From CALMEC01 sp031366605 (GTDB lineage Bacteria; Actinomycetota; Thermoleophilia; Miltoncostaeales; Miltoncostaeaceae), in NCBI GenBank assembly GCA_031366605.1, contig JANLOO010000039.1, positions 1-9,730 on the forward strand: DNA of 9,730 nt, in the 5' to 3' direction. The notes beneath the pieces were generated by a model, which saw only the letters and a program-made list of their open reading frames with translations, had not been told where the DNA came from and did not search any database. Position numbers and translations under genes: made by a program. Below, piece after piece: positions 1-5,666 of this stretch. Within the stretch, counting starts at the first letter, position 1. The number at the start of each line of letters is the position of its first letter.

Positions 1-140
1 AGCTGGCGCCGACACACCGCCCGGACAAATCACGAGAAAGACACCCCGCGAGCGGGAGTCAGCCTGACACAGAGTCACGAACCGGTGCATCGACGCAAGC
101 CTCGCAGCAACCCCAACCGGGCGCCACCCACACCCTCACA

Positions 141-333
141 GCCCTGTCACGGAAGTTCTTTGACGGTTTGGCGAGCGAAAAGCCCGCCGGACGAGGACGC
201 AGTCTGTGCCCATATCGTTGGATATGGGTGCAGGCGAGGACAAAGCTCCCGAGGCGATTGCTCCATCTCCAGCGGATCGAATCCGGCGGAGCTTTGCAGC
301 CGCCAAACCGTAAAGAGACTTCCGTGACAGGGC
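141..333. repeat. 193-bp palindromic (MITE- or REP-like) element
   Basis: The outer arms, 141-173 and 301-333, are inverted copies of a 33-bp sequence that begins GCCCTGTCACGGAAGT and ends ACGGTTTGGCG. They match at 29 of 33 positions, and the differences are clustered in six central bases (TCTTTG against CTCTTT). With a one-base gap the similarity continues inward through AAAGC and CCGCCGGA, to about 191 on the left and 282 on the right, giving arms of about 50 bp. The core (192-281) holds a strong hairpin. No target-site duplication is obvious and no transposase is present. This could be a non-autonomous mobile element, a large transcription-ending palindrome for the minus-strand operon, or a structured RNA gene. 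The inverted repeat is certain; its nature is inference. Confidence 0.8.
202..235 (+). other. Long hairpin in the core of the palindromic element
   Basis: CCCATATC (209-216), loop GTTG (217-220) and GATATGGG (221-228) form a perfect 8-bp stem. The stem extends outward through 208/229, 207/230, 206/231, 205/232, 204/233, 203/234 and 202/235, giving 15 pairs, three of them G-U. Those wobble pairs form only if the plus strand is the RNA; in the other strand they become C-A mismatches. This suggests that any structured transcript of the element runs on the plus strand. Together with the outer arms it would give a branched, cruciform-like fold. Confidence 0.55.
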
Positions 334-341
334 ACTCGACG

Positions 342-764
342 TCAGGCCGCGCGGGCGGGCTGTATTGCCGCGGCGCGGATCGCTTCGATGATGCGACCGA
401 TCGGCTCGTCCTTCAACAGATAGCCGACCGCACCCGCCTCGATCGCACGGTCGAACATCCAGGTCGCCTCCACAGAGGTCAGCACCAGGATGCGCACGTC
501 TGGACAGGCCGCCATCACCCGCCGCGTCGCCTCGACACCATCGATTCCCGGCAGACGCAGGTCCATCAGGACGACGTTCGGCGTCAACAGCTTGCAGAGC
601 TCCGGCGCGGACTCCCCGTCGTCCGCCGCGCCCACACACTGCACATCCGACGACGTCTCGAGGAGGCGTCCGAGGGACTCTCGGATGTGCGGGTGGTCGT
701 CGACGATGAGCACGCGAATCGGTTGAGGCATGTCAGTCGCGGTACCGGGATCCGTCGCTGCCAT
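342..764 (-). CDS. REC-only response regulator (CheY-like, NarL-type receiver)
   Basis: The protein is a single receiver domain. Counting from the inner ATG at 731 (129 aa), the acidic pair is D11-D12 in IVDDH, the phosphoacceptor is D57 in LMDLRLPG, the switch threonine is T85 and the conserved lysine is K107 in LLKDEP. There is no DNA-binding domain: the chain ends about 13 residues after helix 5 begins (AIRAAAIQPARAA). The family of its closest paralogue, the regulator just upstream, normally carries a LuxR-type HTH, so this gene is either a natural single-domain regulator (phosphate sink or connector) or a truncated one. The stop codon is 8 bp from the palindromic element. Neither start has a clear ribosome site: the outer ATG at 764 adds 11 residues, while 731 fits the domain edge as well. 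It is probably co-transcribed with the kinase and the other regulator. The receiver identity is very likely; the role is inference. Confidence 0.9.
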   Translation of the reverse strand: MAATDPGTATDMPQPIRVLIVDDHPHIRESLGRLLETSSDVQCVGAADDGESAPELCKLLTPNVVLMDLRLPGIDGVEATRRVMAACPDVRILVLTSVEATWMFDRAIEAGAVGYLLKDEPIGRIIEAIRAAAIQPARAA

Positions 765-837
765 ACCGAGCCGTGCTCACTTTCGCTGAGGAGACCTCAT
801 CCCGAGGTCCCACCACGATGACCGAATCCCGGTACCG
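740..837. promoter_or_regulatory. Inverted repeat between the two regulator genes
   Basis: The 15-base arm 740-754 (CGGTACCGGGATCCG) and the arm 823-837 (CGAATCCCGGTACCG) are inverted copies with one difference. Between them is a perfect 6-bp hairpin, GACCTC at 793-798 and GAGGTC at 804-809. The ATG at 764 lies inside the loop, and the ATG at 731 lies 8 bases beyond the last arm in the transcript. In a minus-strand mRNA this could fold across the leader of the REC-only gene and affect its translation relative to its neighbours, or act as an mRNA processing or stabilising structure. The repeat is seen directly; the function is a guess. Confidence 0.4.
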
Positions 838-878
838 TCCGCAACCGTACTTTGGTCCGGACTCGGCGGGCCCTCCGG

Positions 879-1520
879 CTACCGGTGTGCGCCGGGTGCG
901 AGCAACCCCATCCGCTGAGCCCACAGGGCAGCTTGGGTGCGGTCGTCGACATCGATCGTCCGATAGATGCCGGTCAAATGCCCTTTGACGGTGCGCTCCG
1001 TGATTCCAAGGCGACGGGCGATCTCCTTGTTGGGCAGGCCGATGCCCACCAACCCCAGCACCTCCTGCTCGCGGTCCGAGAGGACCGAGAGTGGGTCTGC
1101 CTCGCGACCGCGCGCGAACAAGATGCGCGCCGCCTTGGGGTCGACCGGGAAGTCGCCACGCGCGGCGGCACGAACCGCCCGCTCGAGCTCTTCTGCCGGA
1201 CCGTCCTTGAGGACGTATCCGATGGCGCCGGCATCGAAGGCCTTGAGAATGCGGTCGCGGTCGGAAAACGACGTGAGGATGACGACCTTGACCTCGGGAT
1301 CGGCCTCCTTGACGCGGCGGGTCGCCTCGACACCGTCGAACAATCCCGGCATCTCAAGGTCCATCAACACGACATCAGGTGTGACGGTGGCAGCGACTGC
1401 GACGGCGTCCTGGCCACTCGAGCCGACTCCGACGACCTCGATGCCCTCGAAACCGTTGAGCAGTCGTTCGAGCCCCTGCCGGATCATGGCGTGATCATCG
1501 ACCACCAGAACACGAATCAT
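879..1520 (-). CDS. NarL/FixJ-family response regulator (REC-LuxR HTH)
   Basis: A 213-residue cytoplasmic transcription regulator, normal length for the family. The receiver domain (about 1-118) has D8-D9 in VVDDH, the phosphoacceptor D54 in LMDLEMPG, T83 in ILTS and K105 in VLKDGP. The loop after D54 carries one extra residue (MPGLFDG instead of the usual MPGxDG). A linker leads to a LuxR-type HTH (about 144-205) with the signatures LSDREQEVL, NKEIARRLGI and TERTVKGHL. The ATG at 1520 overlaps the kinase stop codon as ATGA, and GGAGG lies 10 bases upstream (1531-1535), so this start is preferred over the in-frame ATG at 1550; translation is probably coupled to the kinase. It is the DNA-binding output of the cassette, likely phosphorylated by the adjacent kinase. 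The target genes are not known; the divergent exported-protein gene is the nearest candidate. Confidence 0.95.
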   Translation of the reverse strand: MIRVLVVDDHAMIRQGLERLLNGFEGIEVVGVGSSGQDAVAVAATVTPDVVLMDLEMPGLFDGVEATRRVKEADPEVKVVILTSFSDRDRILKAFDAGAIGYVLKDGPAEELERAVRAAARGDFPVDPKAARILFARGREADPLSVLSDREQEVLGLVGIGLPNKEIARRLGITERTVKGHLTGIYRTIDVDDRTQAALWAQRMGLLAPGAHR

Positions 1521-2914
1521 CGCCAGGGAACCTCCAGCCGCAATTGACATCCCTCACCCGGAGCGCTCCGGATGTGGAGGACGCCGCCCATGTCGTTGGC
1601 GAGTTCACCGAGCAGTGACAACCCGACATGACCGTCTTTCGCCGCAATCGCACATCCCGACGGATCGAATCCACGTCCGTCGTCCTCGACGGTCAGCACC
1701 GCGTGAGCGCCGTGCTGTGCAAACCGCACGGTGACCTGGGTCGCCTCCGAGTGCGCCACCACGTTTCGAATGCCTTCTTGCGCCGCACGGAAACACAGCT
1801 CTTCGGCGTCCTGACCGATCGCGACGTCCGAGTCGACGTCGAGCGTCGTCTCGATCCCCCGTGCACCGAGCTGCGCGGTCAGGTCGGTGATGGCGGCCCG
1901 AAGCCCCTCGCTGCGCAGGTTGGGCGGGTGGATCTCGACGATCAACGACCGCAACTGGCGGATCACGTGGCGGACGTTGGCGATGCCCTCCGTCAGCGCC
2001 CCTTGCATCTGGTCAGTCGATCCGTCGCGGGAGGTTTCCGCGGCGGCGGCGAGGCTGTAGGCGGTGCCGGCCAGGTGCTGGACGACGCCATCATGGAGGT
2101 CCGCGGCGATCCGGCGACGCTCCAGGTTCGAGGTCTCGATCGCCCGCCGCAGCAGACGTTCCCGCTCGCGCTGCCCACCACGGAGTCGCCGTGCGAGCGA
2201 CCAGGCGAGCGGTGCCTGCGCAAGCCACAGGAGCGCGATCGAGAGCAGGAGCGGAAGCGCGAAGAGGACCCAGAGACGATGGCTGCCTTCCACGACGGCG
2301 TCGTAGCGCTGGTACATCTCAAACAACAGCGTCTGCCCGCCCGCGGACGCCACCGGCAGGTAGACCTGGAGCAGCTTGCCGAACGGCCGCTCCTGCTCGT
2401 TCTCCGGTCGCGACAGATCACTGAGATCGGCCACTGTGGCGCCGGTCCGCAGCACGGCCCGGTCGTCCGCGTCGAGCGGGTATCTCCTGCCGATCAGCGA
2501 CGATGCGTCGGAGTAGGCGATCGTCCCGTCCGCTTTCCATATCTTGATGCGGACGATCTCTTTGTCGATCACGGTGGAGCGCACGACCCGATCCAGACGA
2601 CGCTGGTCGGCCGTCCCAGCGATGAGCGCCTGCTCTGTGAGCAGCGGCGCAACGATGCCCCGCGCGACCAGGGTCGCCCGTTCGCTGACGTCTCTGGTCT
2701 CTTCGTTGATCCCGATCCGTCGTTGGGCCACAAGGCCGATCACGCCGAACAGGATCAACGCGCACAGGCTCGCGAGCATGAACTGCGTCACCACGCGACG
2801 AATCGATGGGCTTGACGATGCCTCGGGACGGGGCGAGCCATCGCCCACGGTCACGGTCTGGGAGCGACGCGTGCGGGTGAGGAGTTCGGTCATCATCGTG
2901 TCGAGTGCGGACAT
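1517..2914 (-). CDS. NarL-family sensor histidine kinase
   Basis: A membrane histidine kinase of 465 residues from the ATG at 2914. Numbering below is from that start. A basic N-terminal tail is followed by TM1 (about 44-64, rich in LASLCALILFGVIGL) and an extracytoplasmic loop (about 66-213) with IKIWKADGTIAYSD and LIGRRYPL, typical of single-Cache sensor domains. TM2 follows (about 214-235, VLFALPLLLSIALLWL). The HisKA_3 dimerisation domain has the phosphorylated H274 in DLHDGVVQ, with the phosphatase Gln five residues on. The ATPase domain has an N-box (QEGIRNVVAHS) and a G1 box (EDDGRGFDP). An in-frame TTG at 2989 would add 25 residues, but a candidate promoter lies just upstream of it and there is no ribosome site, so 2914 is preferred; its own ribosome site is weak. 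It shares an ATGA overlap with the downstream regulator. The signal sensed is unknown. Confidence 0.93.
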   Translation of the reverse strand: MSALDTMMTELLTRTRRSQTVTVGDGSPRPEASSSPSIRRVVTQFMLASLCALILFGVIGLVAQRRIGINEETRDVSERATLVARGIVAPLLTEQALIAGTADQRRLDRVVRSTVIDKEIVRIKIWKADGTIAYSDASSLIGRRYPLDADDRAVLRTGATVADLSDLSRPENEQERPFGKLLQVYLPVASAGGQTLLFEMYQRYDAVVEGSHRLWVLFALPLLLSIALLWLAQAPLAWSLARRLRGGQRERERLLRRAIETSNLERRRIAADLHDGVVQHLAGTAYSLAAAAETSRDGSTDQMQGALTEGIANVRHVIRQLRSLIVEIHPPNLRSEGLRAAITDLTAQLGARGIETTLDVDSDVAIGQDAEELCFRAAQEGIRNVVAHSEATQVTVRFAQHGAHAVLTVEDDGRGFDPSGCAIAAKDGHVGLSLLGELANDMGGVLHIRSAPGEGCQLRLEVPWR

Positions 2915-3225
2915 GGCGCCGGCCCTGACGCCGACCACGTAGTGGGAGCGTCGATCGAAGGCGCCTGCGGGCACGGCGCCTCTCAACAAGAGGGTAGGTC
3001 CGGGGTCTTAGTGCCACAACTGGCCGTCGGGACGGTTCTGCGACTGGCCGATCGGCGGACGTGGACTGACCGTTTGGGGGGGTCGTCAAGGAACGGTACT
3101 TCCGACACAGGTCGCACGGGACCAATGTCCATCTTGTCGCCGGTACCCGTAGCCGGCCATCCTGAATCACACGTCGAGACCAATTCCACGACGTCGTACC
3201 CATCGCTGACCAGGAGGTCGCTCTC
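2915..3225. promoter_or_regulatory. Divergent control region between kinase and exported-protein gene
   Basis: No gene is seen in this 311-base stretch. It must contain the promoters for both divergent units. Visible structure: GGCGCC inverted repeats at 2960-2965 and 2975-2980; a run of seven G at 3076-3082; the palindrome GGAA-N6-TTCC at 3090-3103 with GTAC inside the right half; and ACGTCG/CGACGT inverted arms at 3171-3176 and 3189-3194. A good ribosome site AGGAGG (3212-3217) lies 8 bases before the plus-strand ATG. No convincing plus-strand -10/-35 pair was found by eye, so that promoter may use an alternative sigma factor or an activator. Confidence 0.55.
2991..3019 (-). promoter_or_regulatory. 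Candidate promoter for the kinase operon
   Basis: On the minus strand TTGTGG (3019-3014) and TACCCT (2996-2991) are spaced by 17 bases, a partial match to a housekeeping -35/-10 pair. Transcription would begin near 2984, about 70 bases before the preferred kinase start. Both hexamers match the consensus only moderately. Confidence 0.25.
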
Positions 3226-5070
3226 ATGTCCGCCGAGCCCAACAAACGCCGTTTCGCCCAAAGGGCGCACGGTCTCGTCGGGCGGTTGCGCCGAGGGACC
3301 GACGGGCGGGAGTCCTTCCCGTCCGACACCGCCGACGGCAACGTCGCCGCACTCCTTGGCGCCCGCACCACCCGCAGGCCACTTCTGGTCGCAGGCGCCC
3401 TGACCCTGCTCGCGGTGTCCGCGGGATTGATCGCGTCGAGCAACATGGCGCGGGCCGGGGGCGGCACCGCCAAGCCCCCGTCGGGAGCAGTCTCGCCGTT
3501 CACCACCCCGACGCTGACCGACCCGGCCTTCTCCGTGGATCCCCGTCAAATCCACGGGTTCGACATGACCGGATTCCTCCAGGACGCGACGGTCGGCAAC
3601 AGCCGGTGCCCGAACGAGCAGGACGCGAACCGCTACGGCGGCAGCGTGACCATCAACAACACGAAGATCACCGTGCCCTGCGGCATCGTGATCCAGATGC
3701 CGGCGAATACGTTCCGGTGGGCGGAGTTCGTCAGTGCGGGCAACCTCGCGCTGGCACCTGTGGGCACCGGTGATCCGTCGTTCGAGATGAGCGTCGTCGG
3801 TAACACGGTCGCCGGCGAGAACATCGCGGGCCTCATGTACTTCTCCCAACAGTCGCTCAACACGGGCAGCGGCGTGATCTCAAAAATCGACTACTCGAAC
3901 GGCCGGATCGAGGTCGACACCGGTAACGTCGGCAGCCCGTCGGTTCTCGAGATCAACGATCCGGCCCAGAGCAATGGCGACGGACGGTTCGGGCGCCCCC
4001 ACAGCCCCGACCCACGGCTCAGTGTGGATGCAGAGAACCCGACGATCCATGCCGCAACCGGCTACCCGATGTGCGTGCCGCGCACGACGACGGACCCGAC
4101 CGTCGCGGGCAACCCCGACGATACGCTCTGCCCGCAGCAGAACCGGCCCAAGCCGGTCAACGGCCAGTGCCGCAACTTCGGTCAGGCAGGCGTCAATCCA
4201 TTGCCGAAGAGCGGTGAGCTCTCGATCCCGGCCGCCGGCCAGGTCTACTGCAGCCAGTACGTCATGCCCGCCCCCGGCGGTGCGGGTCCGGACGCACGCC
4301 GGCAGGCGCCGTTCGAGGTCGGTGACTTCATCAACTACTCCGGCACGCTCATCAAGAACAGCGACGGCTCGCGGTACATCTCGGCCCACACGATCGAGGC
4401 GAACGTCGGCATCTACACCCAGCCGAACACACAGCCCAGCTACCTGGCGATCGGCGGGTTCGGCGTCGGCACCGCCGACCCCAACGCGACGGCCGTCAAC
4501 GGCGCCGGGCAGGAGACGCAGAACCGGATCTTCCTGGAGTCCGAGACCACCGACGTCAAGACACCCGTTGACATCTACATGGTCGATGTCAACCCGGTGA
4601 CCGGTGTCGAGACCAACCGTTGGACGACCCCGTACGAGATGACGGGCGAAAACCAGAGCGGCAACCCCAGCGGCGGCATCACGACCCAGTTCGCGGGTCC
4701 GCAGCCGCAGCGTGCACGCATCCGCGCGACCAAGGCCCCGACCGGCTTGCTCAGCCAGCCGACCCGCACGATCCGCGTCATGGTCCGCTCGCGCTGCCTC
4801 CCACCGCTCAACATCAACAACGTCCCCCAGCAGACGTCGCCGACCCTGGACGCCTGCGTTGTCAACAATCAGGCCGATGCCAATCGCGTTGCGAACGGAC
4901 TCGCCTCCGGCATGTACACGGCCCCGGTGTTCGAGTACATCTTCCCGGAGAACGTCAAGCCCGGCGACCCGATCGTCCCCAACGACCTGTGGCACCTTCC
5001 GTTCATCCGCAGCGGCGAGGGCCCGACCCCGGGCACGGGTGTGGGAGCCCTCGTCCCGACCCCCTGGTAA
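3226..5070 (+). CDS. Membrane-anchored or secreted protein of unknown function, 614 aa
   Basis: A basic N-terminal cytoplasmic segment of about 50 residues is followed by a hydrophobic stretch (about 52-71, LLVAGALTLLAVSAGLIA) and ARAGGG (75-80). This is either an uncleaved anchor or a long signal peptide cut after ARA. The rest is polar, Asn/Thr/Pro/Gly-rich and extracytoplasmic in character, with eight cysteines (128, 152, 283, 302, 315, 342, 524, 544) that could form disulfides. The segment 110-168 (GFDMTGFLQDAT, then GGSVTINNTKITVPCG, then QMPANTFRWAEF) resembles a type of exported hypothetical protein I recall from bacteria and fungi, but I cannot name a domain. No catalytic motif, sortase signal or C-terminal TM is visible. 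The start is supported by AGGAGG 8 bases upstream. The gene is divergent from a two-component operon, which may control it, and is followed by a strong hairpin and a lipoprotein gene. Confidence 0.9.
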   Translation: MSAEPNKRRFAQRAHGLVGRLRRGTDGRESFPSDTADGNVAALLGARTTRRPLLVAGALTLLAVSAGLIASSNMARAGGGTAKPPSGAVSPFTTPTLTDPAFSVDPRQIHGFDMTGFLQDATVGNSRCPNEQDANRYGGSVTINNTKITVPCGIVIQMPANTFRWAEFVSAGNLALAPVGTGDPSFEMSVVGNTVAGENIAGLMYFSQQSLNTGSGVISKIDYSNGRIEVDTGNVGSPSVLEINDPAQSNGDGRFGRPHSPDPRLSVDAENPTIHAATGYPMCVPRTTTDPTVAGNPDDTLCPQQNRPKPVNGQCRNFGQAGVNPLPKSGELSIPAAGQVYCSQYVMPAPGGAGPDARRQAPFEVGDFINYSGTLIKNSDGSRYISAHTIEANVGIYTQPNTQPSYLAIGGFGVGTADPNATAVNGAGQETQNRIFLESETTDVKTPVDIYMVDVNPVTGVETNRWTTPYEMTGENQSGNPSGGITTQFAGPQPQRARIRATKAPTGLLSQPTRTIRVMVRSRCLPPLNINNVPQQTSPTLDACVVNNQADANRVANGLASGMYTAPVFEYIFPENVKPGDPIVPNDLWHLPFIRSGEGPTPGTGVGALVPTPW

Positions 5071-5094
5071 ACCACGACTGCATACGGTGAAGCT

Positions 5095-5132
5095 GCGACA
5101 ATCGGGGGGCCTTCGGGTTCCCCGACTGTCGC
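5095..5132 (+). terminator. Strong C(UUCG)G hairpin, terminator or intercistronic structure
   Basis: GCGACA (5095-5100) pairs with TGTCGC (5127-5132), then one A/C mismatch, then ten pairs between 5102-5111 and 5116-5125 (two of them G-U) closed by a UUCG tetraloop on a C-G pair. The stem begins 24 bases after the stop of the 614-aa gene. There is no T-run, which is common for high-GC actinobacterial terminators. The G-U pairs favour plus-strand RNA. It ends only 16 bases before the lipoprotein ATG, leaving no room for a separate promoter, so it may instead reduce readthrough or protect the upstream mRNA end. Confidence 0.7.
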
Positions 5133-5148
5133 GCCGTCACACCTGAAG

Positions 5149-5643
5149 ATGCCGCAGACCACTCAACCCGTCACTCGTTCACACCGCCTGCCCCTCGCGC
5201 TCGCGGCGCTGGTCGCACTATGGACGGCTGCGGGCTGCGGAGGTGGCTCGGATCGGGTCCCAGGGCCGACTGCCCGGACGCAGACCCAACCCACCGCGCC
5301 AACCGTTGGCGGCGGTCACCGCGGCGGCGGGGGCTCCGGGCGAGGCGGCGGACAAGCGGCTGCGACGCTCCCCGCGGACTGGCCGGCCGATGTCCCGGCG
5401 CCACCGGGCGTCATCCAGGGCGCGACGCATGCCGGCGGGCGACATTGGACGGTCCGTAGCCTTGCGCAGGGCTCAGCACAGGATGTCATGCGCCGCACGG
5501 TCGACACCTACCGCTCCGCAGGCTTCGCCACCGAGACGGACGCCATCCTGCACGACGCCTCGCACCGGGTCACGATCAACGTCGAGAACCGAGATCACAG
5601 CGCGGCGGAGACGTTCGTGGTCGTCGCGGTCGCCGGCCTGTAG
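5149..5643 (+). CDS. Small putative lipoprotein, unknown function
   Basis: 164 residues. A short N-region with basic residues, a hydrophobic segment (LPLALAALVALW, 14-25) and the lipobox TAAGC with lipidated Cys30 indicate export and membrane anchoring. A Thr/Pro/Gly-rich flexible linker (about 31-70, with HRGGGGSGRGGG) leads to a compact domain (about 74-164) beginning LPADWPADVPAPPG and containing WTVRS, a helix around VMRRTVDTYRSAGF and closing strands (VTINVENRD, FVVVAVAGL). Small lipoproteins with a DWPxDVPxP segment seem to recur in actinobacteria, but I assign no function. No good ribosome site precedes the ATG and no other ATG, GTG or TTG start lies before the signal segment, so translation may depend on readthrough from the upstream gene. 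Whether it works with the 614-aa protein is inference from position. Confidence 0.85.
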   Translation: MPQTTQPVTRSHRLPLALAALVALWTAAGCGGGSDRVPGPTARTQTQPTAPTVGGGHRGGGGSGRGGGQAAATLPADWPADVPAPPGVIQGATHAGGRHWTVRSLAQGSAQDVMRRTVDTYRSAGFATETDAILHDASHRVTINVENRDHSAAETFVVVAVAGL

Positions 5644-5656
5644 AGGCCGGCGACCG
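5627..5656. terminator. Bidirectional terminator, perfect 13-bp hairpin
   Basis: Positions 5627-5639 pair perfectly with 5644-5656 around the loop GTAG (5640-5643). The loop contains the TAG stop of the lipoprotein gene, so the 5' arm encodes the protein's last residues. The hairpin also lies 11 bases beyond the helicase stop on the other strand and so can end both convergent transcripts. No T-run follows on either side. Confidence 0.75.
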
Positions 5657-5666
5657 GACAGGCGGA

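Larger units (their letters stand above)
1..341. other. Gene-free left flank carrying a palindromic element
   Basis: I see no believable gene here. The open frames present on both strands are products of the inverted repeat at 141-333: the same short peptide pattern (PCHGS..TVWR) appears from both strands because the DNA is palindromic. Positions 1-140 contain only a small CCCG/CGGG hairpin near 45-56 and no HTH-coding sequence that could be the lost end of the neighbouring response regulator. The region lies downstream of the minus-strand two-component operon. Confidence 0.6.

Noticed and set aside
1..140. A displaced HTH-coding remnant of the REC-only regulator beyond the palindromic element.
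   Set aside because: Reading the minus strand there gives no LTxRE, NKEIA or TVKxH-like pattern in any frame.
174..300. A c-di-GMP-I (GEMM) riboswitch, because both arms contain AAAGC followed by CCGCCGGA.
   Set aside because: The required GAAA-capped P2 hairpin and the GGACGCAAAGC context are missing, no gene follows in a suitable place, and the similarity appears in both arms simply because the DNA is palindromic.
85..335. Short proteins on both strands containing PCHGS..TVWR.
   Set aside because: They are the two readings of the inverted repeat; no ribosome sites, and no codon bias independent of the palindrome.
852..2815. Long open plus-strand frames opposite the kinase and regulator genes.
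   Set aside because: They are antisense shadows produced by high GC content; the minus strand carries complete, well-known domain motifs over the same bases.
3110..3170. NarL heptamer sites upstream of the exported-protein gene.
   Set aside because: TACTTCC and similar strings match the TACYYMT heptamer only partly, and this regulator's binding preference is unknown.
3880..4995. A long minus-strand open frame opposite the exported-protein gene.
   Set aside because: It is low-complexity Arg/Val/Asp/Gly-rich sequence typical of an antisense shadow, while the plus frame has a ribosome site and protein-like composition.
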